64,000 nt of DNA from positions 16,028,501-16,092,500 of the forward strand of contig JBAIAC010000059.1 in assembly GCA_037349315.1 (NCBI GenBank), read 5' to 3'. Below are positions 32,814 through 44,852 of the stretch, piece by piece. The number at the start of each line of letters is the position of its first letter. The stretch's first letter is position 1. The position numbers and the translations under genes were made by a program. The notes beneath the pieces were generated by a model, which saw only the letters and a list, made by a program, of their open reading frames with translations, was not told the DNA's origin and ran no database searches. The stretch is from Chelydra serpentina (lineage: Eukaryota > Chordata > Testudines > Chelydridae).

Positions 32814-33068
32814 GGGCTTATCTACACTGGCACTTTACAGCGCTGCAACTTTCTCGCTCAGGGGTGTGAAAAAACACATCCCTGAGCGCTGCAAGTTTCA
32901 GCGCTGTAAGGTGCCAGTATAGACAATGCACCAGTGCTGGGAGCCGTGCCCCTTGTTAGGGTGGGTTTTTTTAGAGCGCTGGGAGAGCTTTCTCTCCGTG
33001 TGACTACACACGGCACGTTAAAGCGCTGCTGCGGCAGCACTTTAATGTTGCCACTGAAGACGTGCCCT
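32814..33068. mobile_element. Harbinger-like MITE
   Basis: The left end GGGCTTATCTACACTGGC and right end GCCACTGAAGACGTGCCC are inverted repeats. The flanks CAA and TAA match at two of three bases. Inside, CAGCGCTGCAA and TTGCAG...AGCGCTG blocks form further hairpins. Confidence 0.7.
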
Positions 33069-34980
33069 AAGGTAATTCCTCATGAAAAACTAGAGAGAGA
33101 TCCCATCCCATTATAGTCAATATAGTGATTAGAGCACTCACCTGCATTCAAGTCCCTGCTGCGTATGATTTGGAACAGGGCTTTAAACCCATGATATCTC
33201 CCCTATCCCAGGCCCAGTAAACACCCAATAAAATTAACATTAAAGTCATCACAGGGACTCCCATTAATTTCAACAGTAGCTGGATTAATTATTCAGGGTT
33301 TGATCCTGGAAACTCTCCTGTGAGAAATCCCATTGCTTTCAGCACGACTAGTCTCATCTGACAGCGTTTGCGAGACTGGATTTTTAAACTGAGGTTATAT
33401 GATGCTAAACAATTTTACCAAATGGGTGCAAGTGAAACGATCCCTTTATACAGGTCCCAATTCTGCAGTCACATTTGCATGGGTGGACCCCCAGTCCCCA
33501 GGTGACTTGAGTGGGGCTCTATGTGGGCAATGGGAACCACCCATAGGAAGCTCCTACAGTTTTTGTGCATCTGAGTTTAGCCTGCAGATCTTTTCTCACA
33601 CAAGTCGCCTCCCTGAAGTCAAGGAGCCTACTTGCATGTGTATGGTATACAGGGTGGAACACTCAGTTGGCAAATGATTTTGAGATCCTTTGTTCTCAAA
33701 ATTGCTATACAAATGTAGGGTAGTATTATGTTTATTTAATTTTGATTTATATACTATTGCTTATTTGGATATTTCTGTGGTGTCCACATAAATTAAAACC
33801 AAACAAATATAAAATACCTTAAGATAGCCTTAAGACTCTTAAGTGACACTTAAGATACCCTTAACTGACTCTTTAAAATTACTGCCCCTTTATCTACCTT
33901 ACAATGATTGCTAACTGTAGCCTGGTTGTTATTAATTAAAAGCCTGATTAAATGCTTGTTTAGATTTATAATATACTTGCATTCATAATATTTTTGTCTG
34001 CTATTTAGGCAATAGTTTGGGTTTCAAAACACTCCAAATCTGAACTTATACTAAAAAGCATTTTTTCTAAAGTACCTGAAGAAATGTAAAGTACTTTTCT
34101 AAAGTAGTTATCTAGGAATTTCAAATCTGATCCTGCAAACACTTCCACATATACAGAACTCTATCTGTGCGTAGTCCCATTGACTTCTATGGAATTGTAA
34201 AACTATGTAGTTATGCACATGCTTCAGTGTTTGAAAGATTTTACATTTTGTAAAAACAAGGTCTTGTAAAAAAGTTGATGTTTTTATCATTAAAAAGTCA
34301 ATTAAAATAGATTTTTAAGTGGATTCACTCATTCACCTGTAGTGTTCCTAATTTAAGCATTACAACTTTGAAGCAGAGCTTAGAGCTTGAAAGTGGAATT
34401 AAGATCAAACTGACTATAAACCAAAATGAAACTAACTTGTCTGTTTTCCTTGTCCAAGGTGAATGAAATGTAAAAAGTACATTAATCCTGAGAAGTGAAT
34501 TAGATTATAAAAATGTTCATTTGCACTAGCAGACATTTACAAAAGCGGTAACATTAAAAAATACCAGCGTCAACTGAAAGGAATTATTTCAAATAACTTC
34601 CTCGGGGTAAGTGTGTTTCTCTGAGGCATTTCAGAGCACCAGTTTTTGTTCGGTCACCCATTCGTGTTTCCCTAGTTGAACAATGCTGCATGATCATAAA
34701 GTATAAATCTAGACGTTAATGGAGGGAGGAAAAGAAAACCTCGTTAATGAGCATACTCCAGAACTGACTAGCCCTGTTAAATCTCACCCTGTATGTGAGC
34801 TCTCATCAATGCTTATGGGAAATCATGAGTATCACAAAGAATATTTACATGCCATTCGTCCCGATGTGTGCTCATTTTAAGCTGTTCTTTGAGTTCTGTG
34901 CCTAATCTTCCACCATGCAAATATTGGAGTAAGCCCCACGGGCTGTGAGAAGCAGAGATCTCGCTGTTTGTAGTACCAGA
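33069..34980. other. No recognised gene; region upstream of the promoter
   Basis: AT-rich DNA without recognisable repeats apart from fragments of the CAATGGGA-type repeat. Regulatory elements may be present but I cannot call any. Confidence 0.4.
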
Positions 34981-34983
34981 GAA

Positions 34984-35066
34984 ATGTGTTAGTCTCTAAG
35001 GTGCTACAAGTTTTTCTTTCTTATTTTCGTTTTGCTGACAGACTAACACGGCTACTACACTGAAAC
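34984..35066. mobile_element. Fragment of the hairpin-forming retroelement
   Basis: TGTGTTAGTCTCTAAGGTGC and CAGACTAACACGGCTAC match the 3' portions of the elements at 47293-47518 and 51073-51286. It ends about 300 bp before the CpG island, so it is the repeat closest to the promoter. Confidence 0.75.
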
Positions 35067-35608
35067 TCCCCATTAAGAATGTCCTTTTTCAGAGACTGAA
35101 AGGGGGAGGGGGGGTGAGGAGAACATCCCTCTCCGGCTCCATTTCCAAGTCGATTGCAGAAAGAATGTGGGAGGGCTAGAAAAGTTTTGAGTGAGCCACT
35201 TCCTCGTCCAGCCCAGCTGGGAGACAGAAAGGGGGAATGGCAGATAGGGGGGTGCGGCAACAACTTCCCAGCAGCAAAATGGCCTTTTAAACCCTTGACA
35301 ACAGGAGGCGAATTCCTCCCCCTGGCAGCAGCGGAAGCGATGAGTGTTCAGAGGGGAGGTGACTGACTCCTCTCCTTCTCCCCAGGGCCGGAGGCGAGCT
35401 TCGCTGGGAGTCCTGCCTGCGCATCTCGCTCCGCCCTGCCCGGGACTTGCCCCCGGCTCCGGACTCCCGCATTTTCGGCGCGGGGCGCGCGGCAGAGGCA
35501 GAGCGAGAAAGCAGCAGCAGCCGCCGCCGCCGGAGCGCAGAGAGAGAGACGGGGCGGGAGGGACCCCGCCGGGCGCTGCTGAGTGCGGGGAGGGGGCGCA
35601 GCCCTGCC

Positions 35609-35638
35609 ATGTCCCCGGGGAAGCCGGAGTCGGGCTAA
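35609..35638 (+). CDS. 9-codon upstream ORF in the 5' leader
   Basis: ATG at 35609 with a G at -3 opens MSPGKPESG and stops with TAA at 35636-35638, 37 bases before the main ATG and out of frame with it. If the leader includes it, ribosomes would meet it first and it could reduce or tune translation of the main ORF. This is inference from position; conservation is unknown. Confidence 0.45.
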   Translation: MSPGKPESG

Positions 35639-35675
35639 GCGGCGGGACGCGCAGCGGGGAGAGCTCTTCAGGACC

Positions 35676-35732
35676 ATGAAGCAGCCGGGGCGGCTCTTCC
35701 TCCGCCTGCTGCTTCTGCTCTGCCTCGCCAAG
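35676..35732 (+). CDS. First coding exon of an unnamed secreted or membrane protein
   Basis: ATG at 35676 has A at -3 (GGACCATGA), a good initiation context. The 19 codons read MKQPGRLFLRLLLLLCLAK: basic residues, then a Leu-rich hydrophobic core, as in a signal peptide or signal anchor. The exon ends AAG|GTAAGG, a consensus donor (GT at 35733), in phase 0. Without splicing the frame runs on into low-complexity intron sequence. Placement in a CpG island supports a real gene start. I do not recognise the protein; many receptors and extracellular proteins have such a first exon. The next exon is not recognised before 64000, so intron 1 is probably long. Confidence 0.72.
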
Positions 35733-36250
35733 GTAAGGCGCCCGGGGAGAGCTGGATCCCCCCCTCCCCATGCAACCGGCCCCTCTTTCCCCCCGGGGCG
35801 CTGCAGTCTGCCCCCTGCGTCCCGCCATGCAGCCTGCCCCAAGGCACTCCTCCCCTGTAACCTGTCCCCATCTCCCCTTCCCTCCGCGCCCCTCTCCCCT
35901 CCCCCGCCACCTGGCAGCAGTGGGGCCAGCCGCTGCTCCTCGGCTGGCCCTGGGAAGGGGGCCCCGGGGCTTGCTCTCGCCGAGCTTGCGCGCGCTCGGT
36001 GCCTGGCCCCTCCGGCCGTGCCTAGCTCGGGCTCCAGTGGAAAGCAGTTCCGCCGGCGCAGCGGGGCAACGTGGGGCTCGCCCTCCGGCGGGGGGATGGG
36101 TCAGAACAGTAGGGGCTGGGGGGCTGTAGCGTTGCCACCGGCCCATGAGGCGGCGGGGAGGAGCGGGTGAGGTCCCAGAGCCAGGCAGGTGCGTGGCTAG
36201 GTCATCTGGGCGGGCCGCAGGGAGGCTGGGTGTGTCTGGAGGCCAAGTGC

Positions 36251-39154
36251 GCTGTGCTTGTTTCCTGGACCCTGACCGTGAAGGAACTAAAGTTCATCTT
36301 AAGGGCAAGGGCCTCAGAAATGACCAATGATCTGGCTGATGATTATTTTTCTGTTGAGGTGCTCCACTTCGGAAATACCTTAAAGGAGCCTGGCCTGCAG
36401 AGGACAGGTACTCAGCCCTTACTGAAAATCAGGCGTCTGTAGCGTGTTTCAGGTTGGGCACCTGAACATCAAAGGATCCAACATCACTAGTTACCCGTTT
36501 TGACAATGTTGGCCTGAAGATGAACTTTAGCTCCTTCAGTGGGAACAACTGCAGCTCAGTAAGCGTCTGAAGTAAACCGACCAAGTCCAGTTATTAGCTT
36601 CCTGTCAGGGGCGAATCTGAAACTTTTCAAGTCTTGAACCAGACGAGGAAGGGGTTTGATTCTCCGCTTGCTTAGACAAGTTTCGCACTTGTTGGTTTAA
36701 GCGGACTTACTCCCAATTTAAAGCAGGGCAAGAGTGAGAATTGCAGCCTGTAGTTCAGTTTCCAGCTATGGGAGACCCCCCGGATATTATCAAAAAAGAC
36801 ATGGTGTAGCTATTTATTTCTTGCAAACTTGCATTTCTTTTAAGAATACTCTTCTTACGGTTTACCATTGTGTTATGACCAGTTTGGTAAAGGCCTATCA
36901 GAGTCAATCAACATTAAACTGTTCATATCTCAGACGTTGGAGAGATGCAGATCACCAGCCGTGTTATCTCCTTTTAGAAGTTGGGGATTTTTAGGGAAAT
37001 GGCCCACTTAAGCAACTCTGTAGTGTTGGATCCCAGAAAAATGAAACCCATACTGTTTGTATATCCCTCTGAAATCCCTTCCAATCATTACCTGATATTT
37101 GTTGCAAAAATAACTTGGAGATCTAAGACTAATTTAGAGATGGGATCCAAGTATATCCCTTCCTAGATCTGAATACTCCTGAATATGGTAAAAGCTTGTA
37201 TTTGTTGAGACTTGAGCAAGGTCTGTCTTTGGCCACCACCTTGCAATCTGACATTGCTGTGCCTTCATGGAACTGCATTGACTTCACCGCATTGAAATAG
37301 ATAGGGTTCTGCACCCGGATCTGTCTACAGCATGCCTCATTGGTTTCAGTGGGGCTCTACACTCACACAGGGATCTGCTTGCACTGATCATCTTTCAGGG
37401 TCTGGGCTTTAACTTATGTCCAGTGTTTTAATAAAAATCTCTCCTTAAATCATGACACCTTCCTAATTATGCTCTGATATACCTTCCCCGTTTCTTTCTT
37501 TCTGTCTTTAAAGGCCCATTGCACGCAGAGTAATATATTTGTATAACTTCATTTCATTTGTGACTTATTTTTGACACTTCCGTGAATGTCAAGACCTGTG
37601 CTAGAGTGTTTAAAGTTAGTCACCTTAATTCCTTAGTTGTTGTTCTTTATCTTTTTGTAGTGTTTGAATGTTAAAAGCCAGCTCTTTTCAGGAAGAGGAG
37701 ACAAAGGCAGTGACATTCATGCTTGAATAAAAACTATAGCGGAGACCTGTCTTTGCTGAGGGCCTGTTTCTGCAAACTCTTGCTCACATGAGTCGTCCTA
37801 ACTCACTTGATTTCAACAGGGCTACTCGCATGAGTACAGATAATTTTTGTGATCTAGTTGTTATGTTTGTACAACCCGATTGACTGCAATGAGGAAACCA
37901 TTTTTAAACTTACTAAGTTTATAGCAAAGACCATATTTGAGCGAATTAACAACTTTAAAATTACACTAAATATTTGACATTAGGGATTTGACAGCATAGA
38001 TCCAGTTTTCAAAAATGGGGCTTATGGCAGCATATTCCAACCCTGCATTTGGATGGCTGCATTGTCACTTAGGTACATAAATGCCCTTTAAAATACACCT
38101 AACAACCTGATCCTATAGCTGTACCATACACAGAAATCGCACTGAAGTTATATCAGTAGGTTAGCTATAGGATTGTGATGTAATTGTTGATTTCAGTTTC
38201 CAAATAAAGGATTGGGATGTTTTACTAGGGGCACAGTATTTGAAATTTGGGCTTGCTGTGTGTAAACATAATTGGGTAAATTTAATACCTGGTTTAAATC
38301 GTTGAAGTCAATACTGTTACAGCAGGGATGAATTTAAACCATTTTAGCATTGCATTGCACATATATAATAGCCATTGTTAACCATTATGATTGAGTCTTG
38401 TTTAATATCTTTGGCCTAATAAACTGCATTATGTACTAACTGTTTGTTAAATTTCAGTTTTGAAACTGGAGTTGTTGTAAGTCAACTTAATTTACACTTC
38501 AAATTAAAAACAGTTTAAAAATAAGAGTTTAATAAAAATATATAGTAAATTGCTCTATAGCAAAGATCTAAAGTGAAGCTGATTTAGGGCTCAGTTAAAC
38601 TTAAAAAAAATAAGAAAAATACAAGGCTTTCCCTGCTACATTAAATAGTCTGTTTCTGGGGTGAATTGTTCATCTCAATGTTTGATCAGCTCTTTAACCA
38701 ATTGTATTAGGTAGATAGGCATAGACAATGCTTAACTGTGGAGACTAAAAATTGATGCCTTATGAGATGAGTGATCTGTTGCTGTAAAATATTTTGTTTT
38801 TGTTTTAAATTTGTGAAGTTATACTTAGGTATCCATACCCCCCAAAGCAGGTGATTGTTTATGTCATCAAATAGTTGTGCAGAACTGCAGACGCTGGGAT
38901 AAGTTATTTCATTCTTGTTCTTAACCGCAATAAATGCTAAATGGTAGTCCTTCTGAATGTTCTAAACAACGAGCAGAGAACTTTGATTCCTTCTGTAATA
39001 CTTCGCAAATTCTTTATTTTAAATATGACAGAAAATCAGAGAATGGTTTCTTCTTCACTGCATATAATACATGCGTATGCTGCATGTTCTGAAGGCCTCT
39101 AACAGTCGGATTTTTAGTCTCCATGCTTGCTTTGCAACCAACAGTGCATGTGCA
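36251..39154 (+). other. Presumed intron 1, no recognised element
   Basis: AT-rich sequence lacking ORFs with domain character. No conserved exon was identified by eye; small exons could be missed. Confidence 0.45.
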
Positions 39155-39183
39155 TGCACACACACACACACACACACACACAC
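39155..39183. repeat. (CA)n microsatellite
   Basis: About 14 CA units after TGCATGTGCATG, seen directly. Confidence 0.95.
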
Positions 39184-39732
39184 CCACCCTCTTCTGCATC
39201 TTTGAGATCAGAATGGAGGCCCACAGTGTGGATATATAGTCTGTGCAAACAGCATTGCTATTAATAGTAATTCCTTGACTATGCTAGCTACGTGCACCCA
39301 TGATCTAGAATTTTCATGCCATGTAAATTTTTTGGTTGGAATTACTAAGTATGAGAAAGCAAGAGAGAATGCTAATGAATAAAATCTTGTTTGGTTGTTT
39401 ATCATGTAAGGCTGGATTTTACTAATCCATGTAATTTTAATTTGTACACTTCCTTCTTCCTTCTAGAATTGCAGTGTACTAAGGGGGAGCATTTCCATAT
39501 CTGCTGTGGGATGAAAGTTAGAAATTGTGGGTTTGAGTTCTAGTAACATTAAAACCCACCACTGTTTTAATTAAATGCTTCCCAGTTTAACTATGGGAGG
39601 AGAAGGCTGTTAAAATAAATTAATCTGCAGTTTCGAAATGGTGGTGTATGAACAACTGGTGGTCTGCAGAGACCTAGCTGGTCAGATGGTGCTGGTTCTT
39701 TTCCTTGGTGTTCAGGTCCTTAATTGCAACGA

Positions 39733-40017
39733 AGGCCATGTCTACACTAGAACTTATGTCGACAAAACTTTTGTTACTCAGAGGTGTGAAAAAACCCACC
39801 CCCCTGAACGACATAAATGTTGCTGGCATAAGTGGTACTGTGCACAGCGCTAGGTCGGTGGGAGACGCTTTCCTGCCAACATAGCTACTGCCGCTTGTTG
39901 AGCTGGTTTTATTATGTCGACAGGAGAGACATAACGCGGCTACACGAGCACTCTTACAGCGGCACAGCTGTATCGGTACAGCTGTGCCACTGTAAGCTTG
40001 TAAGTGTAGACATGGCA
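39733..40017. mobile_element. Harbinger-like MITE, GGCCATGTCTACAC ends
   Basis: The left end GGCCATGTCTACACTAG and right end TAAGTGTAGACATGGC are inverted repeats over about 16 bp. Subterminal TATGTCGACA blocks and an internal ACAGCTGTATCGGTACAGCTGT palindrome add structure. The flanks GAA and ATA do not give a clean duplication. Confidence 0.75.
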
Positions 40018-40945
40018 TAAGAGCTTGAACAGCTCTAAAGATAACTGGAAATGAGCAGGAGCCAGCCTAGCTGCCTCTACAAAGGAGGGACCACTGTTCC
40101 GAGGAGAGTAAACAAGAGCCCTGCTCAAGGAGTGGGACTACCAGTAGGACTGAAGCAGTCTTCCTCCAGCAGGAGAGGATTGTGCAGGAGAGAAGGGCTT
40201 AGGGAATCAGGGAAGAAGATAACCTAGCATGCCCAGATCAGAAGGGGCCAAAATGTGTAGGGGGAAATGGAGGATCTGACATCTAGGAAGTGTGTGCAGA
40301 AGGAGAGGAACAGAACAGATGTCCACCCATCAATTCTGCTAATCTAGAAGCCTGTACCAAGGCTCTTCTCTAAGCATAGATAGATCCAGTTTTTCCCATA
40401 TCCATTCAGGCACAGTTGGACTGCTATGCCTATGTACGACAGAGTGCATGGTCAGGGCTTTAGACGTTCCTCCAAGTCTCTTTGGTATTCATGATAAGGT
40501 GGGGAAGAGGAGTGTGGCCCATATTTCAAATCAGATTAACAAGGCCCACCTTGAGAGAAAAAAATAGCCAGATGGGATACCTTGCATCTTCCCTAAACAA
40601 CATAAAGAAAACACTTTTACCCACTGATGTACCTTGTACCTATATGTTCTGTGTTGGCCTTTTCTATTTTACTTCTGTCTCTTTTTGGTTTGACACGTCC
40701 TCCCCTCCCCCCGCCACATGCGTGCTATTTTTTTGTCATGCAAAGCTATTTCAAAACTGAAAATAATTAAGACAAACATTCTAGCATGACTTAAATTAGT
40801 TCTCAACACTTGCATAGATATGCACATGGGCTGTGGTATCAAAGAGTATGTATGAGTGACGCTATTTTAGGCCTTAGGAAAGCTACATTCTTTTTTAAAC
40901 ATACTTTTTGTTTGGTCACTTGAAAGAGCTAATTTTTTGTTGTTG
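40018..40945. other. No recognised gene
   Basis: No repeat or exon-like ORF recognised. Confidence 0.4.
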
Positions 40946-40949
40946 CTGG

Positions 40950-41950
40950 TTGGTTTTGTGGTACGGGGGAGCATGTCATCTGCAAAAACATAAAATTGTT
41001 CTCCATATTCTTTGCATAATATTGGTCTGGGATTTGGTCATGTGAAGAGTAATGAGGAAAAGGAAACAGTTTTGCTTGATCAGGCTATTGAAGCTGCAAA
41101 GGTTCTGATTCTGAGCCTCCAGCTAACTAGGAAGGAAACACTTGAACGCAGGATCTTGAGCTGTATTATGAATTAAATTCCATTTGCTGCAGCATTGCAC
41201 GTAGATACAGTATGTCCATATTGCCTTGTCAATGGCTTTCTCTGTATTCAGAGAAGGTCAAGATGTTTTCACATTATGAGTGTATATATTTCAAATCTCT
41301 TAGGTTATCTCAGCCTTCTCTCCCTAAACATGGCCCAAAATGACGGAGGCAGGTGACTAGCCATTTTCTTGGTTAGGATTTTATAATCTGTGTCGAAAAG
41401 GCAGATGACTCTGTATGAGACTTACTCTTGGATTAATTCCTTGCCTCCTTTTTGGCAATATTGCGATAGTTGTTGTCTGTCAGTTTGAAGAGTTATACTG
41501 AAGGTGGCCTTACAGTGAGTGCTCCCTGTAGGGGCTTATTCATCCAAAGCAAGTTTTGTAGAAATTTAGCCCCATATTTACTCATTAGGGCCTATGGCTA
41601 TGTGTATTCTTGAGGGACTTAGTGGAGTCTTCTAGTTCCTCTTTTTTCCCCTGGCTCTATGAGATTTGTTGCTCATGTGCAGTAAAATGAGTCGATTTGG
41701 AGGTTGTGAGAAAACTCTGGGGGTTTCTCCTACTTATGCAAAGGTTCTCTGTTCCGTGAGATAATTTTTTGTTAAAGTACGACAAACTCATTGCTCTCCT
41801 GGCTTCAGGGAGCTCTGCTGCTCTCCCTTGCACTGGCTTGTCGCCGTAATTTTGAAATAGGAAGAACTGGCGTTTTGGGGGCTCCAAGTTTGCTGATGGA
41901 TGGCCTAATCTCCCAGTGAAAATAGAGGAAGCCCCCAGCATTTGCAACGT
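40950..41950 (-). mobile_element. Second decayed L1-type LINE, reverse transcriptase region
   Basis: On the minus strand, frames broken by stops follow ORF2 order. 41947-41657 is a 96-codon open stretch before the RT. About 41420-41340 reads LFDTDYKILTKKMASHL, the L1 block usually seen as LLNTDYKILAKILA. About 41275-41235 reads SLNTEKAIDKAIW, matching LDAEKAFDRVEW. Near 41070-41040 there is a trace of SxLLFT. At 40975-40986 is FADD, the catalytic box. It is clearly dead and more diverged than the copy at 2210-4460. It lies antisense to the presumed host gene. Confidence 0.75.
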
Positions 41951-42074
41951 TTAAAATTAGACTGGTGGTAACACTAGTTCATATAGAAAGGGGAACAATC
42001 CTGCACTGGCAGGGGTTTGCGTTCGTTGACATGATCTGTCTTTGAGACCAATCTGTAGCTTCTGTGGATACTTA

Positions 42075-42343
42075 GGCTACGTCTATGCTATGAACTTTAC
42101 AGCGGCGTGGCTATACCACTGCTCCCGTGTAGCCGCTCTATGCCGGAGGGAGAGAGCTCTCCCATCAGCATAATGAAACCACCTCACCATAGGTATGTCG
42201 GCAGGAGAGTGTCTGCCACAGACCTAGCGCTGTCCACACCGGCACTTTGGTTGGTGAAACCTATGTTGGTCAGGGGTGTGGTTTTTTTCACACCCCTGAC
42301 TGACAAAAGTTTTGCTGACAAGAGTGCTAGTGTTGACAAAGCC
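42075..42343. mobile_element. Harbinger-like MITE with TTA duplication
   Basis: The left end GGCTACGTCTATGCTA and right end TAGTGTTGACAAAGCC are inverted, with TTA on both sides (42072-42074 and 42344-42346). An internal AGGGGTGTG...CACACCCCTGA hairpin lies at about 42272-42299. Confidence 0.8.
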
Positions 42344-42357
42344 TTAGATGATTCCAC

Positions 42358-42358
42358 T

Positions 42359-42394
<36 letters not shown>
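42358..42394. repeat. (TG)n(AG)n compound microsatellite
   Basis: TG units then AG units, seen directly, 12 bp beyond the MITE end. Confidence 0.95.
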
Positions 42395-43769
42395 CGAATG
42401 AAGCTCACGATGTTAGTAGTTTCATTACACCAGGAAGAGTAGCTTGCATGAACCATCAAGAAAAATGGACTCAAAACCCTACCAATGATTCTGTAACCAT
42501 ATCAGGTATACCCTGCCTTAAACACTCAGAACTGGTTCTGAAACCTGGTGTTTTCAGAATAATTGTGTCTTTGGCTGACAGTAAATTTCCATATGCATAA
42601 TTGTACCTTATTAATGTAAAAGCTGAACAGGAGTTGAACACTTGTGTGGAGGGGTGGGAGGTTTCTGTGATTACACTTGATTGCATTCTTTGGTGCTGCA
42701 GGAGTCTTTTAGACCTACAAAATGCTTCAGAATGGAAAGGGAGGTAAAATAACTGAACTTCTCTAAATGTCTAAGGACTCTTCAGGTCTCTAGGCTTGTT
42801 TAGTTGTGTTTTTCCCGTAACAACAGACACAGGAATTGTAATATTTTACTGACACTAGCGAGCATGTACAAGTCTCAAAATTGCCTTTTAAATCTCATTG
42901 TAGTTCAAGGAATTATTGAAAACACAAGGTTTTCCTCTATGGAAAACACACTTTCTTGGTCACACAGTGTTTTGCTGGTCCCCTCGCAGGATTAGCGACT
43001 TTTTGTAATCCTTGACACAGTTTGCCTGGCTCTTTCATAAAAAGCAATAAGTGCCAGTTAAAACTTGATTTGTTTCTGTGCATAGTTCTGCTCTATGTGG
43101 CTAATATATGAGTCTTTGCAATTTTGTCATTCATGGATTTTTTTTTTTTTAAAGAAAATATTTTTTCCAAGACAAACAAGATAAGCATATCGGTGTGCGT
43201 ATTTATTGGTTTTCATGTTACTGTTGAAGGGTAAACTTCTAATGCATCGCACTGCATGTTAGCCGTGAGTTTCCGACTTTAAGAGAAGTTTCACAAATAT
43301 GACTGTGCAGTGCACTGAAATCTCATCCCTGAGTCTTTATAAAGGGTTATCTTCCACAAAGCTTTAAAATTGCATAAAGAGAAACAGTCACTGGGAAAAA
43401 TCAGTCTCTGTAACTACTTGTTGGGGCAGGGGGGAGGAGTGCAAATGAACTGTACAATGCAGTTTTGTGCACCTGTGCTTGAGAGACAAAGCCAGCGGCA
43501 CCTATCTGAGGTCTAAATCTGCCCTTTTTTAGATTGGTGGGATTCTGAGAACACAACATACACAGGCATTGTAATGCCGTGGTATAGAAATCTGAATAGA
43601 AAAATCTTTAAAGCCCCTAAGAAATCGTGCTATGTCTAACAAGGGTGAAGAAAATGTACTGGCATCTTTTGACATGACGTAAAGGAAAACTTAAAGTCAG
43701 AAGCATGAAAATCTGAATTCTTCTAAATGACACTTCTAAAAATTGTTAAAAGATTCCTGACAATGTAAT
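42395..43769. other. No recognised gene
   Basis: AT-rich sequence, no recognised repeat or exon. Confidence 0.4.
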
Positions 43770-43771
43770 TA

Positions 43772-43920
43772 GAGCTGATTTAAAAAGTTTTGAATTTTCA
43801 AATTTTCAGTGAAAATGTTCTGTAGAAAGTTTTCATGCAATTCCCCGCCCCCCGCTTGTTTAGAGCAATCAATGTTTTTTGAAGACTTTTCACAAAAAAA
43901 TGTGGTTTTTCAACTAGCTG
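43772..43920. mobile_element. TA-flanked MITE, GAGCTG/CTAGCTG ends
   Basis: TA-GAGCTGATTTAAAAAG at the left and TGGTTTTTCAACTAGCTG-TA at the right are inverted ends. It resembles 30834-31074 in layout but is shorter and more decayed. Confidence 0.5.
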
Positions 43921-44553
43921 TATTATTAATCTTAACATGAATGGCCTAACAATGAAAATGGCATGGATATTGTATAATTAACCAATTACAGATTAAATGT
44001 CTAAGTACAAACTGGGTTAATAATTGAAACAGGCATATATATATGTACAGTGGTGTTACCAGAGCTGTTAGTTAGCTTTTTATTATGAGCCATAGTTAAG
44101 TGCAGTAAAAATTTTAAATGCCCCCTTGTTGAGAGATGGGACTGTTAAATCTGGGAATGGATCTGTATGTCTTTTACTCTTCATAACAATGCAGTACTTG
44201 TAGTGATGCATGTTAGGTAACCATTAAAGCCTCACCAACACTTGTCAGTTATTTATTAACTCCTAATTTTCTTCAAAAATAAATAATCAGGCAAAGGAGT
44301 TCTCAGGTACAGTATTTCCACTTGGAAATTTCCTGCAGATACCTCAAAACAAAGGAGCAAACAAAAGGCAAAGGCAACAGCAACGAAAACATGTTGACCA
44401 TTTTTATATTGACCCTTCTGAATATAATGTCTTTTTTTCACTCACGCAATCACAGATTGCATATTAGAAAACCTGAAGCAATTTCATATTTAAGGTGAAA
44501 CATCTGAACTCACTTGGTCCTCCAGTATCATGGCACAATGTATCACTATCTAA

Positions 44554-44849
44554 GGGCTGGTCCACACTGGGGCCGGGGATCGATCTAGGAAATGCAACTT
44601 CAGCTACGAGAATAGCGTAGCTGAAGTCGACGTTTCCCAGATCTAACTAAATTTACTTACTGCGGGTCCACACGGCGCAGGCAGGCTCCCCCGTCGACAG
44701 CGCTTCCTCCTCTCAGCAAGCAGGAGTTCCGCAGTCGACGGGGGAGCGCTTCTGGGATCGATTTATCGCATCCAGATGAGACGGGATAAATCGATCCCAG
44801 AAGATCGATCTCTACCCGCCGAATCAGGCGGGTAGTGTGGACCTAGCCT
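44554..44849. mobile_element. Palindrome-rich Harbinger-like MITE, copy 1
   Basis: About 296 bp: ends GGGCTGGTCCACACTG and GTAGTGTGGACCTAGCCT, flanked by TAA on both sides (44551-44553 and 44850-44852), the PIF/Harbinger type of duplication. Inside are several hairpins: CTTCAGCTACG...CGTAGCTGAAG, CCCCCGTCGAC...GTCGACGGGGG and GGGATCGATTTATC...GATAAATCGATCCC. It has no coding capacity. Copies 2 and 3 are at 51920 and 55064. Confidence 0.85.
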
Positions 44850-44852
44850 TAA

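Larger units (their letters stand above)
35330..36250 (+). promoter_or_regulatory. CpG-island promoter of the signal-peptide gene
   Basis: CpG dinucleotides, scarce elsewhere, become dense from about 35330 to 36250. There are GCCGCCGCCGCCGG runs and a GC box GGGGCGGG at 35551-35558. I see no TATA box in the right place, as is usual for CpG-island promoters. The transcription start is not determinable here; by position it should lie upstream of about 35600. Long ORFs on both strands through this block (up to 357 codons, minus strand) are explained by high GC. Confidence 0.8.

Noticed and set aside
35676..35732. Naming the gene from the signal peptide
   Set aside because: Nineteen residues of Leu-rich leader are not diagnostic; no remembered protein matched convincingly.
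35073..36146. 357-codon ORF on the minus strand across the CpG island
   Set aside because: Several other frames on both strands are also open here; the product is Pro/Ala/Gly/Arg-rich without domains. High GC removes stop codons.
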